Source: Streptomyces specialis (GTDB taxonomy: Bacteria > Actinomycetota > Actinomycetes > Streptomycetales > Streptomycetaceae). Taken from it: a stretch of DNA of 64,000 nt. The DNA lies in contig NZ_LN929896.1 in the NCBI RefSeq assembly GCF_001493375.1, forward strand, positions 200,299 to 264,298. Reading direction: 5' to 3'. Both the position numbers and the translations under genes were made by a program. Positions within the stretch are counted from its first letter, which is position 1, and each line of letters opens with the position of its first letter. A model generated the notes under the pieces. It worked only from the letters and a program-made list of their open reading frames with translations. It searched no databases and was not told the origin of the DNA. This document shows positions 50,544 to 62,354 of the stretch, in pieces.

Positions 50544-52669
50544 GCGCGACCGCTGAGCTGTTGAAGGGTGCCGCGGAGGTGTTCCCGGACGAGGTGGTCA
50601 CCACCGCCGCCGTCCGTCACCTCGAACTGCCCGGGGGTGCCGGGCGGTTCGCGCTGATCACGCTCGACAACGGGTTCGACCACACCAAGCCGACCACCTT
50701 CGGCCCGCAGTCGCTGACGAACCTCGACGCGGCCATCGATCAGGTCGCCGCTGAGGCCGAGGCCGGCGAGATCGTGGGTGTCGGCCTGACCGGCAAGCCG
50801 TTCATCTTCGCCGTGGGCGCCGACCTCAAGGGCGTCGAGGTGCTGAAGAAGCGCGAGGACGCGCTGACCATCGGCGTCGGCGGCCACGAGGTGTTCAAGC
50901 GTCTGGCCGCGCTGCCCGTGCCGACGTTCGCCTACTACAACGGCGCGGCCATGGGCGGCGGGGTCGAGGTCGGCCTGCACTGCACCTACCGCACGGTGTC
51001 GCAGTCGATCGCGGCGTTCGCGCTGCCCGAGGTGTTCCTCGGGCTGGTGCCGGGCTGGGGCGGCTGCACGCTGCTGCCGAACCTGATCGGCGCCGACCGC
51101 GCGGTCACCGTCATCATCGAGAACGCGCTCAACCAGAACCGGATGCTCTCCGGGCAGAAGGTCTACGAGTTCGGCATCGCCGACGCGATCTTCGAGGGCG
51201 CCGACTTCCTGGAGCAGTCGCTGCTGTGGACGTCGGCCGTGCTGCGCGGCGAGATCGAGGTCGCCCGGCAGGACCCCGACCGCGGCGAGGCGTGGGACCA
51301 GGCCGTGGCGCGCGGCCGGAGTATCGCGGACGAGAAGGTGCACGGCGCGGCCCCGGCCGCCTACCGGGCGCTGGACATCATCTCCCAGGTCCGCAACGGC
51401 GACCTGCGCGAGGGCTTCGCGGCCGAGGACGAGGCGCTGGCCGACCTGATCATGGGTGACGAGCTGCGCAGCGGCCTGTACGCCTTCAACCTGGTGCAGC
51501 GCCGGGCGAAGCGGCCGGCGGGTGCCCCGGACAAGTCGCTGGCACGGAAGGTGTCGAAGGTCGGCATCGTGGGCGCGGGCCTGATGGCCTCGCAGCTCGC
51601 GCTGCTGTTCGTGCGCCGTCTTGAGGTGCCGGTGGTGCTCACCGACATCGACCAGGCGCGGGTCGACAAGGGCGTGGGCTGGGTCCACGAGCAGATCGAC
51701 ATGCAGCTCCTGAAGGGCCGGATCAACCAGGACAAGGCCAACCGGCTCAAGGCCGCGGTGACCGGGTCGCTGGACAAGGCCGAGGCGTTCTCCGACGCGG
51801 ACTTCGTGATCGAGGCCGTCTTCGAGGAGATGGGCGTCAAGCAGCAGGTGTTCGCCGAGCTGGAGGCCGTCGTCCCGGAGCACGCGATCCTGGCGACCAA
51901 CACCTCCTCGCTGTCGGTGACCGAGATGGCGTCGAAGCTGAAGCACCCGGAGCGGGTCGTCGGTTTCCACTTCTTCAACCCGGTGGCCGTGCTGCCGCTG
52001 CTGGAGATCGTGCGGGCCGAGCAGACCGACGACGCCTCGCTGGCGACGGCGTTCTCGGTGGCCAAGACGCTGAAGAAGTCGGCGGTGCTGGTGAAGGACG
52101 CCCCGGCGTTCGTCGTGAACCGCATCCTGACCCGTTTCATGGGCGCGGTGCTGGGCTCCATCGACGACGGCACCCCGGTCGAGGTGGCGGACCGGGCGCT
52201 GGCGCCGCTGGGGCTGCCGATGTCCCCGGTCGTGCTGCTCGACCTGGTCGGCCCGGCGGTCGCCCACCACGTGGCGGGCACGCTGCACAGCGCGTACCCG
52301 GACCGGTTCCGCACCTCGGAGAACCTCGGCCGGGTGGTGGAGGCCGGGAAGCGCACGTTCTACGTGTACGACTCGGGCAAGCCGGAGCTGGACCCCGAGG
52401 TGGCGGCGCTGTTCAAGGTGGGCGACACGGTCCTCACCGAGGAGCAGGTCCGTGACCGGGCGCTGACGGCGATCGCCGAGGAGATCGGCCTGATGCTGGA
52501 CGAGGGCGTGGTGGCCGAGGCGCAGGACATCGACCTGTGCCTGATCACCGGCGCGGGCTGGCCGTTCCACCTGGGCGGCATCACCCCCTACCTGGACCGC
52601 GAGGGGATCAGCGAGCGGGTCGTCGGCCGGCGTTTCCTGCCGGTGGGCACGGCCAGCGTTCCCGAGTGA
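50540..52669 (+). CDS. fadB: Fatty-acid oxidation complex alpha subunit (enoyl-CoA hydratase/3-hydroxyacyl-CoA dehydrogenase)
   Basis: The 709-residue bifunctional enzyme has an N-terminal crotonase domain (about 30-320: GADLKGVEVL, YYNGAAMGGGVEVGLHC, LGLVPGWGG) and a C-terminal NAD-dependent dehydrogenase (about 335-700: VSKVGIVGAGLMASQLALLF Rossmann start, FNPVAVLPLLEIV). The GTG at 50540 follows AGGGAGA. It is transcribed after fadA and overlaps the NYN gene by four bases. Confidence 0.95.
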   Translation: MSATAELLKGAAEVFPDEVVTTAAVRHLELPGGAGRFALITLDNGFDHTKPTTFGPQSLTNLDAAIDQVAAEAEAGEIVGVGLTGKPFIFAVGADLKGVEVLKKREDALTIGVGGHEVFKRLAALPVPTFAYYNGAAMGGGVEVGLHCTYRTVSQSIAAFALPEVFLGLVPGWGGCTLLPNLIGADRAVTVIIENALNQNRMLSGQKVYEFGIADAIFEGADFLEQSLLWTSAVLRGEIEVARQDPDRGEAWDQAVARGRSIADEKVHGAAPAAYRALDIISQVRNGDLREGFAAEDEALADLIMGDELRSGLYAFNLVQRRAKRPAGAPDKSLARKVSKVGIVGAGLMASQLALLFVRRLEVPVVLTDIDQARVDKGVGWVHEQIDMQLLKGRINQDKANRLKAAVTGSLDKAEAFSDADFVIEAVFEEMGVKQQVFAELEAVVPEHAILATNTSSLSVTEMASKLKHPERVVGFHFFNPVAVLPLLEIVRAEQTDDASLATAFSVAKTLKKSAVLVKDAPAFVVNRILTRFMGAVLGSIDDGTPVEVADRALAPLGLPMSPVVLLDLVGPAVAHHVAGTLHSAYPDRFRTSENLGRVVEAGKRTFYVYDSGKPELDPEVAALFKVGDTVLTEEQVRDRALTAIAEEIGLMLDEGVVAEAQDIDLCLITGAGWPFHLGGITPYLDREGISERVVGRRFLPVGTASVPE

Positions 52670-53085
52670 CGTCGGACCGTACGGGGCGCGCGGCGCCCGG
52701 CTCGCCGGTGGCGGGCCGGGCGCCGCTCGTCGTGGTGGACGGCGCCAACGTGGTGGGCTCGGTGCCGGACGGCTGGTGGCGGGACCGGCGCGGCGCGGCG
52801 GAGCGGCTGCGCGACCGGCTGACGGGCCATCCGGGGCCGGCCGAGGTGGTGCTGGTGGTGGAGGGCGCGGCGCGCGGTGTCGCGTCGGTGCCGGGCGTGC
52901 GGGTGGTGACGGCGCCGGGCAGCGGGGACGACCGGATCGTGGAGCTGGTCCGGGACGAGGGCGGCGGGCGGCCGTGCGTGGTGGTGACGGCGGACCGCGG
53001 GCTGCGGGAGCGGGTGACGGCGCTGGGCGCCGGGGTGTCGGGGCCGCGGGAACTTCTGGAGAAGATTTCTCCGCGGGACCGATGA
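52666..53085 (+). CDS. NYN (PIN-like) domain protein
   Basis: The 139-residue protein has a NYN-type nuclease fold with VVVDGANVVGS near the start and DRIVELVRDEG and VVTADRGLRERV with acidic residues typical of PIN-like RNases. Its start (GTG 52666) overlaps the fadB stop by four bases. It is conserved after fadB in streptomycetes; the target RNA is unknown. Confidence 0.85.
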   Translation: MTSDRTGRAAPGSPVAGRAPLVVVDGANVVGSVPDGWWRDRRGAAERLRDRLTGHPGPAEVVLVVEGAARGVASVPGVRVVTAPGSGDDRIVELVRDEGGGRPCVVVTADRGLRERVTALGAGVSGPRELLEKISPRDR

Positions 53086-53157
53086 GTTCCGGGCGGGGCC
53101 CGTGTCTATCCCTGTGACGGCCGCGAACGCGGACGCGCCACGAGAGGAAGTGACCTG

Positions 53158-53568
53158 ATGTCCACGCCCACGATGATCTTCGTCAACCTGCCGGTGAAGG
53201 ACCTGGAGCGCTCGAAGGAGTTCTTCGGGAAGCTGGGGTACTCCTTCAACCCGCAGTTCAGCGACGAGAACGCCGCCTGTCTCGTCATCAGCGACACCAT
53301 CTTCGCGATGCTGCTGGTCGAGCCGTTCTTCAGGACGTTCACCAAGAAGGAGATCGCGGACACCTCCGCGACCACGTCGGCGATCGTCGCGCTCAGCGCG
53401 GAGAGCCGTGAGCAGGTGGACGACATGGTGGACCGGGCCCTGGCCGCCGGGGGGCAGCCCGCGATGGAGACCCAGGACCAGGGGTTCATGTACGGCCGGG
53501 GCTTCCTGGACCCGGACGGCCACCAGTGGGAGTTCGTCTGGATGGACCCGGCCGCGGTGCAGGGCTGA
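53158..53568 (+). CDS. VOC (glyoxalase/bleomycin-resistance) superfamily protein
   Basis: The 136-residue protein has one VOC module pair: MIFVNLPVKDLERSKEFFGKLGYSF at the start and DPDGHQWEFVWMDP at the end. Potential metal ligands are limited, and family members range from lyases to antibiotic-binding proteins. No function can be named. The ATG at 53158 follows AGAGGAAG. It is convergent with dxs. Confidence 0.88.
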   Translation: MSTPTMIFVNLPVKDLERSKEFFGKLGYSFNPQFSDENAACLVISDTIFAMLLVEPFFRTFTKKEIADTSATTSAIVALSAESREQVDDMVDRALAAGGQPAMETQDQGFMYGRGFLDPDGHQWEFVWMDPAAVQG

Positions 53569-53618
53569 GGCGCCCCGCGCCGGGCCGGTCCTGGTGGTGG
53601 GGTGGTCGCGCCGGCCGG

Positions 53619-55532
53619 TCAGTCGCGTCCGAGCTGTGCCTCGGCGGCGTCGTAGCGGCCGTCGAGGCGGGCGACGAGCCCGGTGACCTGGCGGGCGACG
53701 GCGGGCGCGGTCAGCCCCACCTCGGCCAGGATCTCGTCCCGGGTGCCGTGCCCGAGGAAGCGCTCCGGGATGCCGAAGTCGCGCAGCGGGACGTCCACGT
53801 CGGCGTCGCGCAGGGCCTGGGCGATGGCCGAACCGACGCCGCCGGCGCGGCTGTTGTCCTCGACGGTGACGACGACCCGGTGGTCGGCGGCGAGGGCGGG
53901 CAGCGCGGCGTCCACCGGCTTCACCCAGCGCGGGTCGACCACGGTCGCGGTGATGCCCTGCCGGCCGAGCAGGTCGGCGACCTCCAGGCACATGGTGGCC
54001 AGCGCGCCCACGGACACGATCAGCACGTCGGGGCGGTCGGTCCCGGGGCGGCGCAGCAGGTCCATGCCGCCGACGGTGTCCACGGCCGGGACGGTGGTGC
54101 CGACCTTGCCCTTGGAGTACCGCACGACGGTGGGCGCGTCCTCGACCGCGACGGCCTCGCGGAGCTGGGCGCGGAGCTGTTCGGCGTCGCGCGGGGCGGC
54201 CATCCGCAGGCCGGGGACGCACTGGAGGATCGACATGTCCCACATGCCGTGGTGCGAGGCGCCGTCGGGGCCGGTGACACCGGCCCGGTCCAGGACGAAG
54301 GTGACGCCGCAGCGGTGCAGGGCGCAGTCCATCAGGAGCTGGTCGAAGGCGCGGTTGAGGAAGGTGGCGTAGACGGCGAAGACGGGGTGCAGGCCGCCGG
54401 TGGCCAGACCGGCGGCGGAGACCGCGCCGTGCTGCTCGGCGATGCCGACGTCGAGGACCCGCTCGGGGAACTCCTCGGCGAACGCCTGGAGCCCCACCGG
54501 CCGGAGCATGGCGGCGGTGATGGCGACGATGTCCTCGCGCTCGCGGCCGATCTTGACGATCTCCTCGCCGAAGACGGACGTCCAGTCGGCGCCGGAGGCG
54601 GAGACCGGCAGGCCGGTGTCGGGGTGGATGACGCCCACCGCGTGGAACTGGTCGGCCTCGTCGTCGCGGGCCGGCTGGTAGCCGCGGCCCTTCTCGGTCA
54701 GGCAGTGCACGATGACCGGGCCGCCGAAGCGCTTCGCGCGCAGCAGGGCCGACTCCAGGGCCTGGATGTCGTGCCCGTCGATGGGCCCGAGGTACTTCAG
54801 GCCCAGGTCCTCGAACATGCCCTGCGGGGCGATGACGTCCTTCAGGCCCTTCTTCGCGCCGTGCAGGGTGCCGTAGAGGGGACGGCCGACGACGGGGGTG
54901 CGGTTGAGCATCTGCTTGCCGCGGGCGAGGAAGCGCTCGTAGCCGTCGGTGGTGCGCAGGGTGGCCAGGTGGTTGGCGAGGCCGCCGATGGTCGGCGCGT
55001 AGGAGCGCTCGTTGTCGTTGACGACGATGACAAGCGGGCGGTCCTTGGCGGCGGCGATGTTGTTCATCGCCTCCCAGGCCATGCCGCCGGTGAGCGCGCC
55101 GTCGCCGGTGACGGCGACCACGTGGCTGTCGCCGCCGCGCAGCTCGATGGCCTTGCTGAGGCCGTCGGCCCAGCCGAGGACGGTGGAGGCGTGGCTGTTC
55201 TCGATCACGTCGTGCTCGGACTCGGCGCGCGAGGGGTAGCCGGAGAGGCCGCCCTTGGCGCGCAGGGCCGAGAAGTCGCGGCGGCCGGTCAGCAGTTTGT
55301 GGACGTAGGACTGGTGGCCGGTGTCCCACAGGATGCGGTCGGAGGGCGAGTCGAAGACGCGGTGGAGGGCGATCGTCAGCTCGACGACGCCGAGGTTGGG
55401 GCCGAGATGCCCGCCCGTTCTGGCGACCGCCGTGATGAGGAAGGAGCGGATTTCCGCGGCCAGCTCCTCCAGTTGCTCGGTGGTGAGCCGGTCGAGATCG
55501 CGCGGTCCCGAAATGCGGGTCAGCAGCGGCAC
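53619..55532 (-). CDS. dxs: 1-deoxy-D-xylulose-5-phosphate synthase
   Basis: The 637-residue thiamine-diphosphate enzyme starts the MEP isoprenoid pathway from pyruvate and glyceraldehyde-3-phosphate. It has the AVARTGGHLGPNLGVVELTIALH and WDTGHQSYVHKLLTGR motifs, the ThDP signature GDGALTGGMAWEAMNN, and a C-terminal transketolase domain (DGASHHGMWDMSILQCVPGL). It lies upstream of an isoprenoid operon at 60.9-63.5 kb in the window but not linked to it. The start is the ATG at 55532 after GGAGGAAAG. Confidence 0.96.
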   Translation of the reverse strand: MPLLTRISGPRDLDRLTTEQLEELAAEIRSFLITAVARTGGHLGPNLGVVELTIALHRVFDSPSDRILWDTGHQSYVHKLLTGRRDFSALRAKGGLSGYPSRAESEHDVIENSHASTVLGWADGLSKAIELRGGDSHVVAVTGDGALTGGMAWEAMNNIAAAKDRPLVIVVNDNERSYAPTIGGLANHLATLRTTDGYERFLARGKQMLNRTPVVGRPLYGTLHGAKKGLKDVIAPQGMFEDLGLKYLGPIDGHDIQALESALLRAKRFGGPVIVHCLTEKGRGYQPARDDEADQFHAVGVIHPDTGLPVSASGADWTSVFGEEIVKIGREREDIVAITAAMLRPVGLQAFAEEFPERVLDVGIAEQHGAVSAAGLATGGLHPVFAVYATFLNRAFDQLLMDCALHRCGVTFVLDRAGVTGPDGASHHGMWDMSILQCVPGLRMAAPRDAEQLRAQLREAVAVEDAPTVVRYSKGKVGTTVPAVDTVGGMDLLRRPGTDRPDVLIVSVGALATMCLEVADLLGRQGITATVVDPRWVKPVDAALPALAADHRVVVTVEDNSRAGGVGSAIAQALRDADVDVPLRDFGIPERFLGHGTRDEILAEVGLTAPAVARQVTGLVARLDGRYDAAEAQLGRD

Positions 55533-55714
55533 CTTTCCTCCTTGCGTCGGCGCTTGGGCGGCCGTGCCCCGAGTTTAGTGTGACCAGTAGGACACTCGCG
55601 ATCTCAGGATGCGAGATACGTCACCCGACGGGCGTGGCAGGGGCCCGGGACGGCGCGCGGGGTCACCCGGCGCTCGTCACTTCGTGAATGCACGCCGCAT
55701 GGAGACGCGCCCGT

Positions 55715-56902
55715 TCAGACGGTGGCCGCGGGGAGGGGCGTGAGCAGCATGCCGTCGCCCATCTCCCGCAGGGCCAGGGCGAGCGCGCCGAGCACCTCGG
55801 CCCGGCCGCCGAGGGCGCCGGAGACCAGGGAGAGCTGGCGGGCGGCGCTGGGGATGGCGTAGCGGCCGACGGAGTCGCGGATCGGGGCGAGGGCGATCTC
55901 GCCGGCCTCGGCCAGGTCGCCGCCCAGGATGATCCGGCTGGGGTTGAGGAGGTTGCAGAGCTGGGCCACGCCGGTGCCGATGTGGCGGCCGATGTCCACG
56001 ACGACGCGGCGGCAGCCGGGGTCGCCCTCGCGGGCGAGCTGGACGACCCGCTGCATGGTGAGGTCGGGGCCGTGGCTGGCGAGGAGCAGCGGCAGGACGT
56101 GGCGGGCGGCGGTGAACGTCTCCAGACAGCCCCGGTTGCCGCAGCGGCAGACCGGCCCCGACTCGTCCAGCGTGATGTGCCCGATCTCGCCCGCGGTGCC
56201 GCCGGGGCCCCGGTAGATCTGCCCGTTGATGACGAGGCCGGCGCCGACGCCGCTGGCCACCTTGATGTACGCCAGGTCGGTGGCGCCCCGGCCGCTGCCC
56301 CAGACCAGCTCGCCGAGGGCGCCGAGGTTGGCGTCGTTGTCGACGTGGACCCGGATGCCGGTCCTGGCGGTCAGCTCCTCGCGCGGGTTGGTGCCGCGCC
56401 AGCCGGGGAGGATGGCGGGGGGGCCGCGCACGCCGGTCTCCACGTCGATCGGGCCGGGGACGCCGAGGCCGATGCCGACGACCTTGCCGCGGTCCACGCC
56501 CGCGGTCGCGAGCAGCCGGGCGACCAGCTTCTCGGCGCGGTCGAAGCCCTGGCCGGCCGAGGCGTCCACGTCGATGGGCTCGGCCTCCTCGGCGAGGACC
56601 TCGTGCGCCAGGTTCCCGACGGCGACCCGCAGGTGGGAGTGGCCGAAGTCGACCCCGACGACGACACCGGCGTCGGAGGAGAGGGAGACGCTGCGCGCCC
56701 GGCGCCCGCCGGCCGAGGTGGGGCGGACCTCGACGGTGCCCAGGTCCTTCAATTCCCGAACGATGTTGGAGACCGTGGCGGCCGACAGCCCGGTGGTCCT
56801 GGCGATGTCGGCCTGGGTCAGCGAACCGGCGGCACGCACGGCGCGCACCACGCGTTCCAGGTTGGCGCGGTGCAGCGACGACTGCGACCCCGGAGTCTGC
56901 AC
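55715..56902 (-). CDS. ROK-family transcriptional regulator (Rok7B7-like)
   Basis: The 395-residue protein has an N-terminal winged helix (SLTQADIARTTGLSAATVSNIVRELK) and a C-terminal ROK sugar-kinase-like domain with GVDFGHSHLRVAV and the zinc motif CRCGNRGCLE. It closely resembles the streptomycete regulator Rok7B7 linked to xylose and carbon control and antibiotic production, which is in the same gene neighbourhood. GTG 56902 follows AAGGGGAG at ideal spacing; ATGs at 56941 and 56989 are less likely. No sugar operon is adjacent. Confidence 0.9.
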   Translation of the reverse strand: MQTPGSQSSLHRANLERVVRAVRAAGSLTQADIARTTGLSAATVSNIVRELKDLGTVEVRPTSAGGRRARSVSLSSDAGVVVGVDFGHSHLRVAVGNLAHEVLAEEAEPIDVDASAGQGFDRAEKLVARLLATAGVDRGKVVGIGLGVPGPIDVETGVRGPPAILPGWRGTNPREELTARTGIRVHVDNDANLGALGELVWGSGRGATDLAYIKVASGVGAGLVINGQIYRGPGGTAGEIGHITLDESGPVCRCGNRGCLETFTAARHVLPLLLASHGPDLTMQRVVQLAREGDPGCRRVVVDIGRHIGTGVAQLCNLLNPSRIILGGDLAEAGEIALAPIRDSVGRYAIPSAARQLSLVSGALGGRAEVLGALALALREMGDGMLLTPLPAATV

Positions 56903-57067
56903 GGCTTGCTCCCCTTCGGTCTCCTGGGCGGGCACGGCCATGGACCCGCCGGCCGCCCCGACAGCGGTGGGAGACGGCGCCGCGCCCACTATATGAACTG
57001 AAGGGCGGGCGTGGGAGAACGGTGCGGAAACCGCTCGCGGCGGACGGTGACCGCCCCCGGCGACGGC

Positions 57068-57109
57068 AGCGGGCCGCCGGTCTCCCCGGGGGGAGTCCGG
57101 CGGCCCGCT
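57068..57109 (-). terminator. Hairpin terminator after acnA
   Basis: A 13-bp stem (57,068-57,080 with 57,097-57,109) contains a second inner stem CTCCCC/GGGGAG with a tiny loop. It is about 72 bases downstream of the acnA stop and may also insulate the ROK gene. Confidence 0.75.
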
Positions 57110-57180
57110 CGGCCGTGGCCCGGTGCGCCGTCAGGGTGCCGACGGGCGCCGCCGCGTCACCCGCGCGGCCACGGGTCCGG

Positions 57181-59901
<2,721 letters not shown>

Positions 59902-60029
59902 GACTGTCTCCTTCAACACATGATTCGCGCGTACTACCGCAATCCTGCCGCCCGCACCGTGACGCGGCGCGCTGAGGTGACCCTTAGCGCCCCATCGAGG
60001 ACGCGGCGGCAGCGTCGTCCTGCACCAGA

Positions 60030-60047
60030 TATCTCGATGTCGAGATA
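60030..60047. promoter_or_regulatory. Palindromic operator candidate upstream of acnA
   Basis: TATCTCGA-TG-TCGAGATA is a perfect 8-bp inverted repeat with a two-base centre, 129-146 bases upstream of the acnA start. It shares the ATCTC-N6-GAGAT form with the palindrome before the murA2-like gene at 63,786-63,801. The regulator is not identified. Confidence 0.65.
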
Positions 60048-60820
60048 ACACTAACTCATGGAGGGCGCGCGGTCATGCGGCGGCCGGTGGTGATCTGTCG
60101 CGGCGAAGGCCGAGTGGCCGTTGGGGCCTGACCGCCCGGGGAGACGGCGGGCGGAGCGTCGCACGCGTACGGCGATCCCGTGCTCAGCGCCTTCGGTCCG
60201 GACCGGTTTCCCCGGGCCGGTACGACGCGGGGACCACCGGCGGCCATGTGGGTGACGAGTCATGGCTGAGGCGGGGCCGGTGGGGGGCGATGTCCGGGCC
60301 GAGGAGCAGCTCGGGTCTGTTCGGCGGCCGGCTGGGAATTCGTGTCCGTTGGCGCCCCGATCCGGTGTGGATGACCGAGGCGGAGACGTAACAGTTCGGG
60401 CTTGGGGTCCTGGAATTCCAGAGCCTTGAGGAGTTCGCCCCGTACTCGGCCCTCGGAGTGCCCGAGCGAGTGCACGAACCGCAACGGCAGCATTCAGGCC
60501 GGCCGACGTAAAAACCATGGCAGCACGCAAAAGACCCCCTGCATCGGAGCGGACCGGTAAGACCGGCGCGCGAGGGGGGTGAGCACCGACTCGGTCGGGT
60601 TTTCCGCCTTCTCCCGCGCTTGCCCCGTCAGCCGTCCCCGCGCCGGTCGAGGCACCATCCCCCGCCGGAGCCCCTGCGACCTCCCCACCTTGATCACTCG
60701 GATATCGATGAGAAGCATTCAGGTCCGGTGAGGCGGCACATGAATCGCGAGGAAAATGTCCCGGCGCGCTCAGAGGGCGCCATACGCGGCACAAGGACAC
60801 ATGACGCAGTACGCACGGTT

Positions 60821-60880
60821 GATCGATTGATCACTCGATCGTGCATTCTTCCGCTTTTCCGCCCGGCGGGACACTACGCT
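60821..60880 (+). promoter_or_regulatory. Candidate operator and promoter of the isoprenoid operon
   Basis: GATCGA-N8-TCGATC (60,821-60,840) is an inverted repeat with a TGATCA centre. TACGCT (60,875-60,880) is a possible -10 box 58 bases before the GTG of the first gene. A clear -35 is not seen. The assignment is tentative. Confidence 0.4.
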
Positions 60881-60937
60881 CGAAAGGCCGCATGGTACCG
60901 GCACGACGCTGGAGGTGCGGCGGTGGAGGGAGAGGGC

Positions 60938-61216
60938 GTGACGCGAGAAGGACGACAACGCGAAAGTCTGGACGGCCAGGTGCTGCTGCTGGCGGCCGGG
61001 CTGGCCGACCTGGCGGTGAGCACGCTGGGGTCGGCCGTGGGGACGGCGCGGGGACTGCTGCGCCGCTCGGATGCCGCGGAGCTGGCCGCGGAGGCCGAGC
61101 ACGACCTCAGGGCGCGCGGGCGCCTGGTGCTGGACCGGTACGGGACCGTGCCCCTCCCCCACCTGGAGATCCTCGCCCGGCACGCCGTGGCCCGGAAGAC
61201 GGCCGATGACGTCTGA
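60938..61216 (+). CDS. Small helical protein heading the isoprenoid operon
   Basis: The 92-residue protein is Ala/Leu/Arg-rich with a hydrophobic helix DGQVLLLAAGLADLAVSTLG and a charged C-terminal half (AAELAAEAEHDLRARGRLVL). It may bind membranes or be a subunit for the following prenyltransferase; no family is recognised. The GTG at 60938 follows GGAGGGAGAGGG. It overlaps the polyprenyl synthase gene by 11 bases, so they are coupled. Confidence 0.7.
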   Translation: MTREGRQRESLDGQVLLLAAGLADLAVSTLGSAVGTARGLLRRSDAAELAAEAEHDLRARGRLVLDRYGTVPLPHLEILARHAVARKTADDV

Positions 61217-62261
61217 CCGGTGGGATCCGGCCTCGTTCAAGACCCGCGTCGATGAGGTGCTGCACCGGTTCGTCGCCCAGGAGGCCGACGAGTTCGCGGC
61301 GATCGATCCGATGCTGGACGCGGTGGCTGAGCAGTTGGAGGTGGCGGTCGCGGAGGGCAAGCGGCTGCGGGCGGCGTTCTGCTACTGGGGATGGCGTGCG
61401 GCGGGCCAGCCGGACAACGACGCGCTGGTGCGAGCGGCGGCCTCCATGGAGCTGGTACACGCCGCCGCGGTCGTGCACGACGACCTGATCGACGACAGCC
61501 CGCTGCGGCGCGGGCGGCCCACCGCACATGTCGCCCTGCGCTGTGCCGCGGGGCCTCGTCCGGGCGCCGACGCCGCCGGGAGGTCGCTGGCCATCCTGGT
61601 GGGAGACCTGCTGATGGCGCTTGCCGGGCAACTGTTCGCCACGAGCGGCCTGCCCGCCGCCTATCTCGTCCGGGCCCGCCCGTTGTGGTCGGTGATGGCC
61701 CGCGAACTGATCGCGGGCGAGTGCCTGGAGATACTGCGCACCGGGACCACGCCGGACACCGGGGCATCGCTGAAGGTGATCCGGTACAAGACCGCCAAGT
61801 ACACCGCCGAGCAGCCCATGCTGATCGGCGGCGCCCTGGCCGGGGCGGGCGCACGGCTGCGCGAGGGGTACTCCGCGTACGGGCTGCCGCTGGGCGAGGC
61901 GTTCCAGCTCCGGGACGACTTGCTCGGCGTGTTCGGGGACCAGGAGGACACCGGCAAGGCCAGTACCGACGATGTGCGCGGTCAGCGGCCCACGGCGCTG
62001 CTGGCAGAGACGTGGCGGCTCGCCGACGAGGGCGAGCGGGTGATGCTGGGTGCCCTGCTGGGCCGGGGTGACCTGGACAAGGAGGGGCTGGACGCGGTGC
62101 GCGAGGTGATGCGCCGGCTGAAGGCTCCCGACCGGATCGAGGAGATGATCAGCGCGCGGGTCGAGGAGGCCCTCGCCGCCCTTCACGGGCTGGGCGTACC
62201 GGCGCCCGCCACCGCCGCCCTGACCGCGCTGGCGCATTCGGCGACGGTCCGCCTGTCCTGA
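61206..62261 (+). CDS. Polyprenyl diphosphate synthase (trans-isoprenyl)
   Basis: The 351-residue enzyme extends allylic diphosphates with isopentenyl diphosphate. The first Asp-rich motif is DDLID (92-96) in VVHDDLIDDSPLRRG, and the second is DDLLGVFGD (237-245). Product length cannot be read; the residues before the first motif (HAAAVV, small side chains) are compatible with GGPP or longer. It overlaps the upstream small gene and precedes an Lcp/MpaB-type oxygenase by 93 bases. Together they form an accessory set between acnA and the murA2-like gene. Confidence 0.93.
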   Translation: MTSDRWDPASFKTRVDEVLHRFVAQEADEFAAIDPMLDAVAEQLEVAVAEGKRLRAAFCYWGWRAAGQPDNDALVRAAASMELVHAAAVVHDDLIDDSPLRRGRPTAHVALRCAAGPRPGADAAGRSLAILVGDLLMALAGQLFATSGLPAAYLVRARPLWSVMARELIAGECLEILRTGTTPDTGASLKVIRYKTAKYTAEQPMLIGGALAGAGARLREGYSAYGLPLGEAFQLRDDLLGVFGDQEDTGKASTDDVRGQRPTALLAETWRLADEGERVMLGALLGRGDLDKEGLDAVREVMRRLKAPDRIEEMISARVEEALAALHGLGVPAPATAALTALAHSATVRLS

Positions 62262-62354
62262 CTCCCGTACCGGGCGGCGCAGGTCCGTGTCATCCCGGGC
62301 AGCCGCCCCTCCCCCTGTCGTGGCCCATCCCGTGAAAGGCAAGGAGCCCTGCCC

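Larger units (their letters stand above)
59902..60937. other. Intergenic region between acnA and the isoprenoid operon
   Basis: This 1-kb stretch holds the acnA operator palindrome (60,030-60,047) and no gene I can support. A minus-strand open frame at 60,260-60,493 (77 residues, with one TTA codon) has streptomycete-like codons and begins MLPLRFVHSLGHSEG. It may be a degraded gene fragment. G+C falls slightly from 60,700 to 60,900. The word GCATTCAGG-YCGG occurs near 60,490 and again near 60,714. These features fit a junction left by an insertion. Confidence 0.55.

Noticed and set aside
60260..60493. Minus-strand 77-residue gene in the acnA gap
   Set aside because: It has fair codon use but no ribosome site, no recognised family and a Pro-rich end. 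It is kept only as a possible gene remnant in the intergenic note.
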